In this document: one piece after another, positions 26,078-33,644 of the stretch
Layout: every line of letters starts with the position of its first letter
Numbering within the stretch: position 1 is the stretch's first letter
Assembly: GCA_964460035.1 (NCBI GenBank)
Contig: CAYWPG010000008.1
Coordinates: forward strand, 34,197-98,196
Length of the DNA stretch: 64,000 nucleotides
Reading direction: 5' to 3'
Source of the DNA: CAYWPG01 sp964460035
Lineage (GTDB): Bacteria > Pseudomonadota > Gammaproteobacteria > Nitrococcales > AK92
The notes under the pieces: generated by a model
Databases searched by the model: none
What the model was told of the DNA's origin: nothing
The model's input: the letters and a program-made list of their open reading frames with translations, nothing else
Program-made: the position numbers and the translations under genes

Positions 26078-27193
26078 ATGAGCTTGGATCTGAGTCCTCT
26101 GCTGAAAGCGTTCGAATACAAGTCCTTGCGCCTGCGCAATAGAGTGGCTATGGCGCCCATGACACGACGTTTTTCGCCGGACAACGTGCCCGGGGAGAAC
26201 GTGGCCGGCTATTATCGCCGTCGTGCCGAGGGCGGCGTGGGGCTGTTGATCACCGAAGGCACCATGGTACCGCACCCGGCCGCCAACGCGGATAACGATA
26301 TTCCCGCTTTTTACGGCGAGGCGGCGCTGGCCGGGTGGAAACGGGTGGTGGACGAAGTCCATGCCGCTGGTGCCGCGATCATTCCTCAGCTGTGGCATGT
26401 GGGCGCGGTGCGCCGCGAAGGCGTGCACCCCAATCCCGAGGTAGGCGGTTACAGCCCCAGCGGCTTGTACAAGCCGGGCAGGCCGAACGGCAAGGCGATG
26501 ACCAAAGCGGACATCAAGGAGGTGGTGACGGCGTTTGCCACCGCTGCCCGCGATGCGCAACGGCTCGGGTTCGACGGTGTGGAGCTGCATGGCGCGCACG
26601 GTTACCTGATCGACCAGTTCTTCTGGGAGGGGACCAACCAGCGCGATGACGAGTATGGCGGATCGCTGGAGAACCGCTTGCGTTTCGCTATCGAGATCGT
26701 GGAGGCCGTGCGCGCAGAAGTGGGGCCGGATTTTGCGATCGTACTGCGTTTTTCGCAGTGGAAGCAGCAGGACTACGAGGCAAAACTGGCCCATACGCCG
26801 GCCGAACTGGAGCGCTTCCTGTTGCCGCTGGTAGAGGCCGGAGTGGATGTTTTCCACGCCTCGACGCGGCGCTTCTGGGTGCCCGAGTTCGAAGGCTCCA
26901 ACCTCAACCTGGCCGGATGGACTCGCAAGATCACCGGGTTGCCGACGATTTCGGTGGGCAGCGTCGGTTTGACCGAAGAGTTCATCACCGGCACTTTCCA
27001 AGCACGTGGCGAAGGAATAGTCGAGAACGCAGGGATTGACGAGTTGCTGGAGCGCATGCGCAACGACGAGTTCGACCTGGTCGCGGTCGGTCGGGCGCTG
27101 CTGCAGGATCCCTACTGGCTGGCCAAGCTGTGCGAAGGCCGTCAGGATGAAATCAAACCTTTCACTAAGAAGGCATTGGATACGCTGAGCTGA
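26078..27193 (+). CDS. NADH:flavin oxidoreductase, Old Yellow Enzyme family
   Basis: A 371-residue FMN-dependent ene-reductase with a TIM barrel. It reduces activated C=C bonds of quinones, enals or nitro compounds with NAD(P)H. The signature HGAHGYLIDQFFWEGTNQR (active-site His pair in HGAH) and the following YGGSLENRLRFAIEIVEAV are diagnostic. The N-terminal region has RVAMAPMTRRFSPDNVP. The length is normal. It is divergent from an HxlR regulator, a common arrangement for electrophile-response genes. A nested two-stem terminator follows at 27207-27249. Confidence 0.93.
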   Translation: MSLDLSPLLKAFEYKSLRLRNRVAMAPMTRRFSPDNVPGENVAGYYRRRAEGGVGLLITEGTMVPHPAANADNDIPAFYGEAALAGWKRVVDEVHAAGAAIIPQLWHVGAVRREGVHPNPEVGGYSPSGLYKPGRPNGKAMTKADIKEVVTAFATAARDAQRLGFDGVELHGAHGYLIDQFFWEGTNQRDDEYGGSLENRLRFAIEIVEAVRAEVGPDFAIVLRFSQWKQQDYEAKLAHTPAELERFLLPLVEAGVDVFHASTRRFWVPEFEGSNLNLAGWTRKITGLPTISVGSVGLTEEFITGTFQARGEGIVENAGIDELLERMRNDEFDLVAVGRALLQDPYWLAKLCEGRQDEIKPFTKKALDTLS

Positions 27194-27206
27194 TTCCGTC
27201 AGCGAG

Positions 27207-27249
27207 CGGCACGCTAAGGCAGCCCCTGACGGGGCTGCTCCGCGTGCCG
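27207..27249. terminator. Nested two-stem bidirectional terminator
   Basis: Outer stem CGGCACGC/GCGTGCCG (27207-27214 and 27242-27249) encloses inner stem GCAGCCCC/GGGGCTGC (27219-27226 and 27231-27238) with a TGAC loop; both stems are perfect. TTCTTC follows on the plus strand. It lies between the convergent ene-reductase and acyl-CoA dehydrogenase genes. Confidence 0.8.
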
Positions 27250-27269
27250 TTCTTCAGCAAGGCGCTTAA

Positions 27270-29078
27270 TTAAGCTTCGATCAGGAAGTTCTCGGCATCC
27301 ATCGCCAGCAGGCTGTCGGCGCCGGCGGCAATGGCTGCCACATGGCTGCGGGTGCGCGGCAGGATGCGCTGGAAGTAGAAACGGGCGGTTTGCACCTTGG
27401 CCTCGTAGAAGCCTTTCTCGGCGGCGCCTTGAGCCAGTTTCTCGGTAGCCACGCGCGCCATGTCCGCCCAGAAGTAGGCCAGCGCGACATAACCCGAGTA
27501 CATCAGGTAATCCACCGCGGCGGCCCCAACCTCGTCCGGGCTCTTCTCCATGGCCTTGATGCCGATCTGCATCGTAATTTCGGCCCATTCGCCATTGAGC
27601 TTGGCCAGCTGCTCGACGAATTCCTTGATGGCTTCGTTGTTCTCGTTGGCCTTGCAGAACTTGTGCACGACCTTGGTGAAGCTCTTGAGCGATTCGCCCT
27701 GAGAGCCAAGCACCTTGCGGCCGATGAGGTCCAGTGCCTGGATGCCGGTGGTGCCTTCGTACAGCGTGGAGATGCGCGCATCGCGCAGGTTCTGCTCCAT
27801 ACCCCACTCGCGGATGAAGCCGTGGCCGCCGAAGACCTGCATGCCGTGATAGGCCGCTTCGAAGCCCGCTTCGGTCAGGAAGCCCTTGGCGATAGGCGTG
27901 AGCAGCGCGAGCTGCTGCTCGGCAACGGCGCGCTCGGCCTCGTCGCTGCTGTGATGCACGATGTCCACCAGCTTGGAGCAGTAGTACAGCATCGCGCGCC
28001 CGCCTTCGGCGAAGGACTTGATGGTCAGCAGCATGCGGCGCACGTCCGGATGGACGATGATCGGGTCGGCCGGCTTGTCCGGTGCCTTGGGCCCGGAGAG
28101 GGAACGCATTTGCAAGCGCTCGCGCGCGTAGCGCACCGCGCCCTGCAAGGCCACCTCGGCGTGCGCGACACCCTGGGCCGCGGTGCCGATACGGGCGGTG
28201 TTCATAAATGTGAACATGCAGTTCAGGCCCTTGTTGGGCGGGCCGATCAGAAAGCCGGTGGCGCCGTCGAAGTTCATCACGCAGGTGGCGTTGGCGTGTA
28301 TGCCCATCTTCTGCTCCAGCGCGCCGCAGGTGAGCGAGTTGCGCTCGCCGACCTCGCCGTCTGCGTTGGGCAGGAACTTCGGCACGATAAACAGCGAAAT
28401 GCCTTTGGTCCCCGCGGGCGCATCGGGCAGACGAGCCAGTACGATGTGCACGATGTTCTCGGCCAGATCGTGCTCGCCCGACGAGATGAAAATCTTGGTG
28501 CCGGTGATCTTGTAGCTGCCGTCGGGCTGCGGTTCGGCCTTGGTACGGAGCAGCCCTAGGTCGGAGCCGCAGTGCGGCTCGGTCAGGCACATGGTGCCGG
28601 TCCACTCGCCGGAGATGAGCTTGGTGAGGTAGATCTGCTTTTGCGTCTCGTCGCCATGCTCGGCGATGGTGCGCTTAGCGCCGTGGGAGAGTCCCGGATA
28701 CATGCCCCAGGCCCAGTTGGCTTGGCCCATCATTTCCGATAGCGAAAAGGCCAGAGATTCCGGCAGCCCTTGACCGCCGTATTCCACATCGGCCGCCAGG
28801 CTGGGCCAGCCGCCTTCTACGTATTGGCGGTAAGCTTCCTTGAAACCTTTGGGCGTGGTAACCACACCGTTTTCGTCGAGATGGCAGCCTTCCTCGTCGC
28901 CGCTGCGGTTGAGCGGGGAGAGCACTTGCTCGGCGAACTTCGCACCTTCCTCCAGAATGGCCTTGACCACATCCGGAGTCGCTTCCTCAAAGCCAAGCCT
29001 GCGGTAAAGCTCGTCTAAACCTAGCAGTTCGTCGCGAACGAACTGAATGTCTCGTAGCGGCGCCTTGTACTCCGGCAT
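27270..29078 (-). CDS. Acyl-CoA dehydrogenase with C-terminal extension (AcdA/DmdC type)
   Basis: A 602-residue flavoenzyme for the first step of beta-oxidation, making 2-enoyl-CoA. The N-terminal helical lid is followed by MCLTEPHCGSDLGLLRTKA (FAD/substrate block) and the catalytic glutamate in TLYEGTTGIQALDLIGRK. About 130 extra C-terminal residues mark the long subfamily that includes the 3-methylmercaptopropionyl-CoA dehydrogenase DmdC. The substrate cannot be fixed from sequence; the fad neighbourhood favours fatty acyl-CoA. It has its own promoter and operator-like palindrome upstream and a terminator before it, so it is regulated apart from the thiolase/FadB pair. Confidence 0.93.
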   Translation of the reverse strand: MPEYKAPLRDIQFVRDELLGLDELYRRLGFEEATPDVVKAILEEGAKFAEQVLSPLNRSGDEEGCHLDENGVVTTPKGFKEAYRQYVEGGWPSLAADVEYGGQGLPESLAFSLSEMMGQANWAWGMYPGLSHGAKRTIAEHGDETQKQIYLTKLISGEWTGTMCLTEPHCGSDLGLLRTKAEPQPDGSYKITGTKIFISSGEHDLAENIVHIVLARLPDAPAGTKGISLFIVPKFLPNADGEVGERNSLTCGALEQKMGIHANATCVMNFDGATGFLIGPPNKGLNCMFTFMNTARIGTAAQGVAHAEVALQGAVRYARERLQMRSLSGPKAPDKPADPIIVHPDVRRMLLTIKSFAEGGRAMLYYCSKLVDIVHHSSDEAERAVAEQQLALLTPIAKGFLTEAGFEAAYHGMQVFGGHGFIREWGMEQNLRDARISTLYEGTTGIQALDLIGRKVLGSQGESLKSFTKVVHKFCKANENNEAIKEFVEQLAKLNGEWAEITMQIGIKAMEKSPDEVGAAAVDYLMYSGYVALAYFWADMARVATEKLAQGAAEKGFYEAKVQTARFYFQRILPRTRSHVAAIAAGADSLLAMDAENFLIEA

Positions 29079-29143
29079 GGCGGTTCCTCTGGTCAGGTTG
29101 ATATAGAAAGTGGTCGTGACTAAGCCTCACGTTTTGTCCGCAG

Positions 29144-29171
29144 AGCATAAACGGCTTATGCAATGTGTCAA
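29144..29171 (-). promoter_or_regulatory. Sigma-70 promoter of the acyl-CoA dehydrogenase gene
   Basis: Read on the minus strand, TTGACA (29171-29166) is a perfect -35, followed after 16 bases by TATGCT (29149-29144). It lies 66 bases upstream of the start codon. This is the strongest consensus promoter I found in the window. Confidence 0.78.
29145..29161. promoter_or_regulatory. Operator-like palindrome over the -10 of that promoter
   Basis: GCATAA-ACGGC-TTATGC is a perfect 6-bp inverted repeat with a 5-base centre that covers the -10 and part of the spacer. A repressor bound here would block RNA polymerase. It does not resemble the operator at 32836-32867. Confidence 0.55.
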
Positions 29172-29325
29172 GTGTTTCGTGAGGACGATGGGGGGCAGAA
29201 CGATGGCCGATGGCGACGAAACGGAGTGCAGGTAGAGGATGCCGGCGGCTAGTTCGCCAGCAGCGGAGAGCCGGCCGGAAAATGCCGATAGATAGACGCT
29301 TTCCGGGCTGCTAGCAGTGAACGGA

Positions 29326-29357
29326 CCGACCACGGCCCGCGAGCGGGCCGTGGTCGG
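29326..29357 (-). terminator. Strong terminator hairpin after the thiolase gene
   Basis: CCGACCACGGCCCG and CGGGCCGTGGTCGG form a perfect 14-bp stem with a CGAG loop, 8 bases beyond the thiolase stop. There is no T-run, but the stem is very stable. It separates the thiolase operon from the acyl-CoA dehydrogenase gene. Confidence 0.75.
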
Positions 29358-29365
29358 CATCGAGC

Positions 29366-30538
29366 TTAGGCGACCTCGAACAGGCCTGCGGCGCCCATGC
29401 CGGTGCCTACGCACATGGTAACGACCACATACTTGGCCCCCCGGCGCTTGCCTTCGATCAGCGCATGGCCGACCAGGCGCGAGCCGGTCACACCATAGGG
29501 GTGGCCTACCGCGATGGAGCCGCCGTTGACGTTCAGCCGCTCGTCCGGAATGCCCAGCTTGTCGCGGCAGTACAGGACCTGACACGCAAAGGCTTCGTTC
29601 AGCTCCCACAGATCGATGTCTTCGATCTTCAGGCCGTGCCGCTTGAGCAGCTTGGGGATGGCGAACACCGGGCCTATGCCCATCTCGTCGGGCTCGCAGC
29701 CGGCCACCGCGAAGCCGCGGTAGATGCCCAGGGGCTCGAGGTTGCGACGGCTGGCTTCCTCGGCACTCATCAGCACGCACGCGGAGGCGCCGTCGGAGAA
29801 TTGACTGGCATTGCCTGCGGTGATGACGCCGCCCGGTATGGCCGTGCGAATTTTCGACACGCCCTCCAGGGTGGTGTCGGGGCGAATGCCCTCGTCTTGG
29901 GAAACGGTGACTTCCTTGGTCGCCATTCCCAACGGACCGGTGACCGCCATGGTGGTGGTCATGGGCACGATCTCGTCGTCGAACTTGCCGGCCTCGCGGG
30001 CCGCGGCGGCACGCTGCTGGCTGCGCACACCGTACTCGTCCTGGGCCTCCTTGGAGATGTTGTAGCGCTTGGCCACGGTCTCCGCGGTCTGCAACATGCT
30101 CCAGTACAGCTCGGGCTTGTTCTCGCGCAGCCAGGGCTCCGCCAGGTAGGTGGTGTTAACGTTGCCCTGCACGGTCGAGATCGACTCGACGCCGCCGGCG
30201 ACCACGATGGGCGCCTTGTCGACGATAATGTGTTGGGCGGCCATGGCGATGGCCTGCAAGCCGGAGGAGCAGAAGCGGTTGACGGTGACGCCGGAGACAC
30301 TGACCGGCAACCCGGCCCTGATCGCAGCCATGCGGGCGACGTCGTTGCCCTGCGAGCCTTCGGGCAGCGCGCAGCCGAGAATTACATCGTCGATCTCGCC
30401 GCCTTCGAGCTTGGCGCGCTCTACGGCATGCTTGATCGCGTGGGCCGCGAGGGTGGCACCGTGCGTCATGTTGAAGCTGCCGCGCCAGGACTTCGCCAGC
30501 GGCGTGCGGGCAGTCGATACGATCACTACTTCAGTCAT
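29366..30538 (-). CDS. Acetyl-CoA C-acyltransferase (thiolase, FadA type)
   Basis: A 390-residue thiolase for the last step of beta-oxidation, releasing acetyl-CoA. The nucleophilic Cys90 is in VNRFCSSGLQAIAMAAQ; the second half has NVNGGSIAVGHPYGVTGSR (active-site His) and the C-terminal VVTMCVGTGMGAAGLFE (second Cys). The start MTEVVIVSTARTP at 30538 is preferred to an in-frame start at 30565. It follows the FadB-type gene by 45 bases on the same strand. A biosynthetic role in the reverse direction is less likely here, given the neighbours. Confidence 0.94.
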   Translation of the reverse strand: MTEVVIVSTARTPLAKSWRGSFNMTHGATLAAHAIKHAVERAKLEGGEIDDVILGCALPEGSQGNDVARMAAIRAGLPVSVSGVTVNRFCSSGLQAIAMAAQHIIVDKAPIVVAGGVESISTVQGNVNTTYLAEPWLRENKPELYWSMLQTAETVAKRYNISKEAQDEYGVRSQQRAAAAREAGKFDDEIVPMTTTMAVTGPLGMATKEVTVSQDEGIRPDTTLEGVSKIRTAIPGGVITAGNASQFSDGASACVLMSAEEASRRNLEPLGIYRGFAVAGCEPDEMGIGPVFAIPKLLKRHGLKIEDIDLWELNEAFACQVLYCRDKLGIPDERLNVNGGSIAVGHPYGVTGSRLVGHALIEGKRRGAKYVVVTMCVGTGMGAAGLFEVA

Positions 30539-30583
30539 GCTGATCTCCTGGTGTCGGAGAGGCATGGCCTCTCCGCAAGAACC

Positions 30584-32665
30584 TTAGTTGAACGTCTTGC
30601 CTTCGGCAGCGAGCTTCTCCAGCAGCGGTGCCGGCTTCCAGAACTCGGGCTGGCTCTTGGCGTATTTTTTCATTGCCCGCTTGACGTTGATCAGGCCGAC
30701 CTGATCGGCGTACAGCATCGGGCCGCCACGATGGAACGGGAAGCCGTAGCCGAACAGATAAACGATGTCGATATCGGAGGCCCGCTGAGCAATGCCTTCC
30801 TCGAGGATCTTGGCTGCCTCGTTCACCAACGCGAACACGCAGCGCTCGACGATTTCCTGATCGGAAATCTTGCGCGGCGTAATGCCCATTTGCTTGCGGC
30901 CTTCCTCGATGATCTTATCCACTTCCGGATCGGGGATGGCCTCGCGGCTACCCGGCTCGTAGCGGTACCAGCCGGCGCCGGTCTTCTGGCCGAAACGGCC
31001 GAGCTCGCAGAGCTTGTCGGCGATGATCGCGCGCGGCGCGTCCGGGTTCTGCTCGTAGTGCCGCTTGCGAATGGCCCAGCTGATGTCGCCGCCGGCCAAG
31101 TCGCTCATGCGCAGAGGACCCATCGGGAAGCCGAACTTCTCGATTGCCTTGTCGATCTGCTGCGGCGAAGCGCCTTCGTTGATCAGCGCCATGGCCTGCG
31201 CGGAGTAGCGGGCGATCATGCGATTGCCGATAAAGCCGTCGCAGACGCCGGATACCACGGCGGTCTTCTTGATGGTCTTGGCAAGCTTCATGGAAGTGGC
31301 CAGCACGTCCTTGGCGGTCTTCTCGCCGCGCACCACCTCGAGCAGGCGCATGACGTTGGCCGGACTGAAGAAGTGCAGGCCGATCACATCTTGCGGACGC
31401 TTGGTGAAGCCGGCGATCTTGTTCACGTCCAGGGTGGAGGTGTTGGTGGCCAGGATGGCGCCGGGCTTGCAGATTTCGTCCAGCTTGCGGAACACCTGCT
31501 CCTTGACGCCCATGTCCTCGAAGACCGCTTCGATGACCAGGTCGGCATCCTTCAGATCGTCGTAGCTGAGCGAGGTCTTGAGCAGCCCCAGACGCTTTTC
31601 GATGTCCTCGGGCTTCATCTTGCCTTTCTTGGCGCGGCCTTCGTAAACGTTCTTGATGTGGGCGACGCCGCGATCCAGCGCTTCCTGTTTCATCTCTACC
31701 AGCGTGACGGGGATGCCGGCGTTGAGGAAGTTGATGGCGATGCCGCTGCCCATGGTGCCGGCGCCAATGATGCCCACCGTCTTGATGTCCCGGGTCGGGG
31801 TATCCTCAGGCACGTCGTCGATCTTGCTGGCCATGCGCTCGGCCAAGAAGATGTGGCGCAGTGCGCGCGACTCCGGCGTTTGCATCAGGTAGGCGAACGC
31901 TTCGCGCTCGACCCGCAGCCCTTCGTCGAAAGGCTTCTCTACCGCAGCTTTGACCGCTTCCAGGCACTTGCCCGGCGCGGGCAGATTCTTGGCCATGGTG
32001 TTCACTGCGTTCTTGGCCCAGAGCAGGAAGCCCTCGGGGTTGGCGTGCTGCACTTTCATGTCGCGCGCGAGCTTGATCGGAATCTGCTCGGCAACGACTT
32101 TCTTAGCAAATGCAATGGCGCCCTCGAGCAAGTCGCCGTCAATGAGCTCGTGGATCAGCGGCGTGCCCTTGAACATGGCAGCCTGTATCTCGGCACCGGA
32201 GACGATCATGTTCAGCGCGTATTCCAAGCCGATCAGGCGCGGCAGCCGTTGCGTGCCGCCCGCGCCCGGCAGCAGGCCGAGCTTGACCTCGGGCAGTGCC
32301 AGTTTGGCGTCGCCCTTGGCGACACGGAAGTGACAGCCCATCGCGAGCTCCAGGCCGCCGCCCATGCAGACGCCGCCAATGGCCGCCACGACCGGCTTGT
32401 CGCTGGTTTCGATGACGTTGATGACGGTGGGCAGCACCGGTTCGGCCATCACTTTGGGAGTGCCGAACTCCTTGATGTCGGCGCCGCCGGAGAATGCGCG
32501 GTCGGAGCCGATGATGACCACGGCCTTGACCGCGGCGTCGGCTTCCGCTTTCTCGATCCCGTCCACGATCCCGCGGCGCAGCTCATAGCCGAGGCCGTTT
32601 ACCGGCGGGTTGTCGAGGCGGATCACGGCGATTTCGCCGTGCGACTCGTAGTGGGCTTTGCTCAT
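30584..32665 (-). CDS. Multifunctional enoyl-CoA hydratase/3-hydroxyacyl-CoA dehydrogenase (FadB/FadJ type)
   Basis: A 693-residue fusion protein doing hydration and NAD-dependent oxidation in beta-oxidation. Residues 1-190 are an enoyl-CoA hydratase: GGVCMGGGLELAMGCHF forms the oxyanion region and LPEVKLGLLPGAGGTQRLPR carries the catalytic Glu. From about residue 290, TVGIIGAGTMGSGIAINFLN is the NAD-binding loop, and GLHFFSPANVMRLLEVV has the catalytic His. Two C-terminal 3HCDH domains follow. It is slightly shorter than FadB and FadJ. It is first in an operon with thiolase and divergent from a TetR regulator. Confidence 0.94.
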   Translation of the reverse strand: MSKAHYESHGEIAVIRLDNPPVNGLGYELRRGIVDGIEKAEADAAVKAVVIIGSDRAFSGGADIKEFGTPKVMAEPVLPTVINVIETSDKPVVAAIGGVCMGGGLELAMGCHFRVAKGDAKLALPEVKLGLLPGAGGTQRLPRLIGLEYALNMIVSGAEIQAAMFKGTPLIHELIDGDLLEGAIAFAKKVVAEQIPIKLARDMKVQHANPEGFLLWAKNAVNTMAKNLPAPGKCLEAVKAAVEKPFDEGLRVEREAFAYLMQTPESRALRHIFLAERMASKIDDVPEDTPTRDIKTVGIIGAGTMGSGIAINFLNAGIPVTLVEMKQEALDRGVAHIKNVYEGRAKKGKMKPEDIEKRLGLLKTSLSYDDLKDADLVIEAVFEDMGVKEQVFRKLDEICKPGAILATNTSTLDVNKIAGFTKRPQDVIGLHFFSPANVMRLLEVVRGEKTAKDVLATSMKLAKTIKKTAVVSGVCDGFIGNRMIARYSAQAMALINEGASPQQIDKAIEKFGFPMGPLRMSDLAGGDISWAIRKRHYEQNPDAPRAIIADKLCELGRFGQKTGAGWYRYEPGSREAIPDPEVDKIIEEGRKQMGITPRKISDQEIVERCVFALVNEAAKILEEGIAQRASDIDIVYLFGYGFPFHRGGPMLYADQVGLINVKRAMKKYAKSQPEFWKPAPLLEKLAAEGKTFN

Positions 32666-32835
32666 GGCTTCTCCTAATGACTCAACGAGTGCGTGAAGTG
32701 CGTCGATACGAGCGCGGCACGCGGGTAATCCAAGGCCAGTGTTACTCCCGCGGCGGGGCGCTGGGCTGCTGTCGGGAGCACAGCAATGCCAATATATAGT
32801 CAGGTGTGCCGCGACAGAGTCGCAGCAACACAGTA

Positions 32836-32867
32836 CACTGGTGTTTGGTTCAGGCTGAACACTAGTG
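32836..32867. promoter_or_regulatory. Probable TetR-type operator between fadB-type gene and its regulator
   Basis: CACTGGTGTT (32836-32845) and AACACTAGTG (32858-32867) are inverted repeats with one mismatch in ten and a 12-base centre; within it GTTCAG-G-CTGAAC is a second perfect palindrome. It lies 41 bases upstream of the TetR gene and 170 upstream of the fadB-type gene. The size and symmetry fit a TetR-family dimer pair. Confidence 0.72.
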
Positions 32868-32908
32868 CATGTCCCTGCGCAGCGTCAACATTCAGAAGTA
32901 GTTCAGGT

Positions 32909-33562
32909 ATGACTAAACGTAATGACCGTGGTGGCCCGCCTGCCGATAAGCAGCGTCTTAGCCGGGATGCCTGGCTGGACGCCGCGGCCGGTGCCATCGC
33001 GAGCGGTGGGTTCGACAACGTTCGTGTGCTGGTGCTGGCAAAGCAGCTCGGTGTCAGTCGAGGCAGTTTTTATTGGCACTTTCGGGATCATCGCGATCTG
33101 ATCGAGGGCTTTCTACGCCGCTGGCGCGATCGTCGTTTGGCGGAGCTCGAATACCTTCGCGAGTACCTTCACACTAATACTTCCGGCTCCGAGCGGGGAC
33201 TGCGACGGGCTCTGGAGCTCGTGCTCAGCGAAGCGGGGCGAGACATGCGCCGCCTGCGGGTGGCCCTGGCGATTCGGGACTACGCTCGCCGCGACCCGTT
33301 TGCCGCGTCCATCGTCGCCGAGGTCGACAGGGCCAGGCTCGCGCACAACGAGCAGATGCTCAGCCGCTTTACGACCAACGCCGAGGAGTCGCGGGACTTG
33401 GCCTTGCTGCTGTATCTGACCATAGTCGGAGGCCAGTTGACCGTGACCAGCGGCGAAGGCGAGCTGTCGGTTCAGCGCCTGGAAGAGTTGGTTACTACCC
33501 TGGTGAGGCGCTGGCTGGCGGGCGCGGAAAGGGAACAGGGACACGACGTCAAGGCGCCATGA
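32909..33562 (+). CDS. TetR/AcrR family transcriptional regulator, probable fad repressor
   Basis: A 217-residue regulator. The N-terminal helix-turn-helix is LAKQLGVSRGSFYWHFRDH at about residues 40-60, and the rest is the variable ligand-binding domain. Its position, divergent from the fadB-type/thiolase operon with a strong inverted repeat between them, suggests it senses an acyl-CoA or fatty acid and represses the operon and itself. The start at 32909 directly precedes the conserved N-terminus; the binding site is weak (CAGG). An upstream in-frame start would run through the operator. Confidence 0.88.
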   Translation: MTKRNDRGGPPADKQRLSRDAWLDAAAGAIASGGFDNVRVLVLAKQLGVSRGSFYWHFRDHRDLIEGFLRRWRDRRLAELEYLREYLHTNTSGSERGLRRALELVLSEAGRDMRRLRVALAIRDYARRDPFAASIVAEVDRARLAHNEQMLSRFTTNAEESRDLALLLYLTIVGGQLTVTSGEGELSVQRLEELVTTLVRRWLAGAEREQGHDVKAP

Positions 33563-33565
33563 TAG

Positions 33566-33599
33566 CGGCAACGCCCTGCACCGCTGCCGGGCGTTGCCG
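33566..33599. terminator. Bidirectional terminator between the TetR gene and fadD
   Basis: CGGCAACGCCC and GGGCGTTGCCG form a perfect 11-bp stem with a 12-base loop, starting 4 bases after the TetR stop. It serves both convergent transcripts. Confidence 0.75.
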
Positions 33600-33644
33600 C
33601 CACGCCGTTTATACCGGCACTTGCGGATCCACAGCGAACAGGCC

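Noticed and set aside
27342..28559. A 405-codon plus-strand frame opposite the acyl-CoA dehydrogenase
   Set aside because: Shadow of a conserved gene; no ribosome binding site or domain.
29465..32677. A 1070-codon open frame on the plus strand opposite the thiolase and FadB-type genes
   Set aside because: It mirrors two well-supported genes, has no recognisable domain, and is His/Gly/Asp/Ala-rich, as expected for the reverse complement of GC-rich coding sequence.
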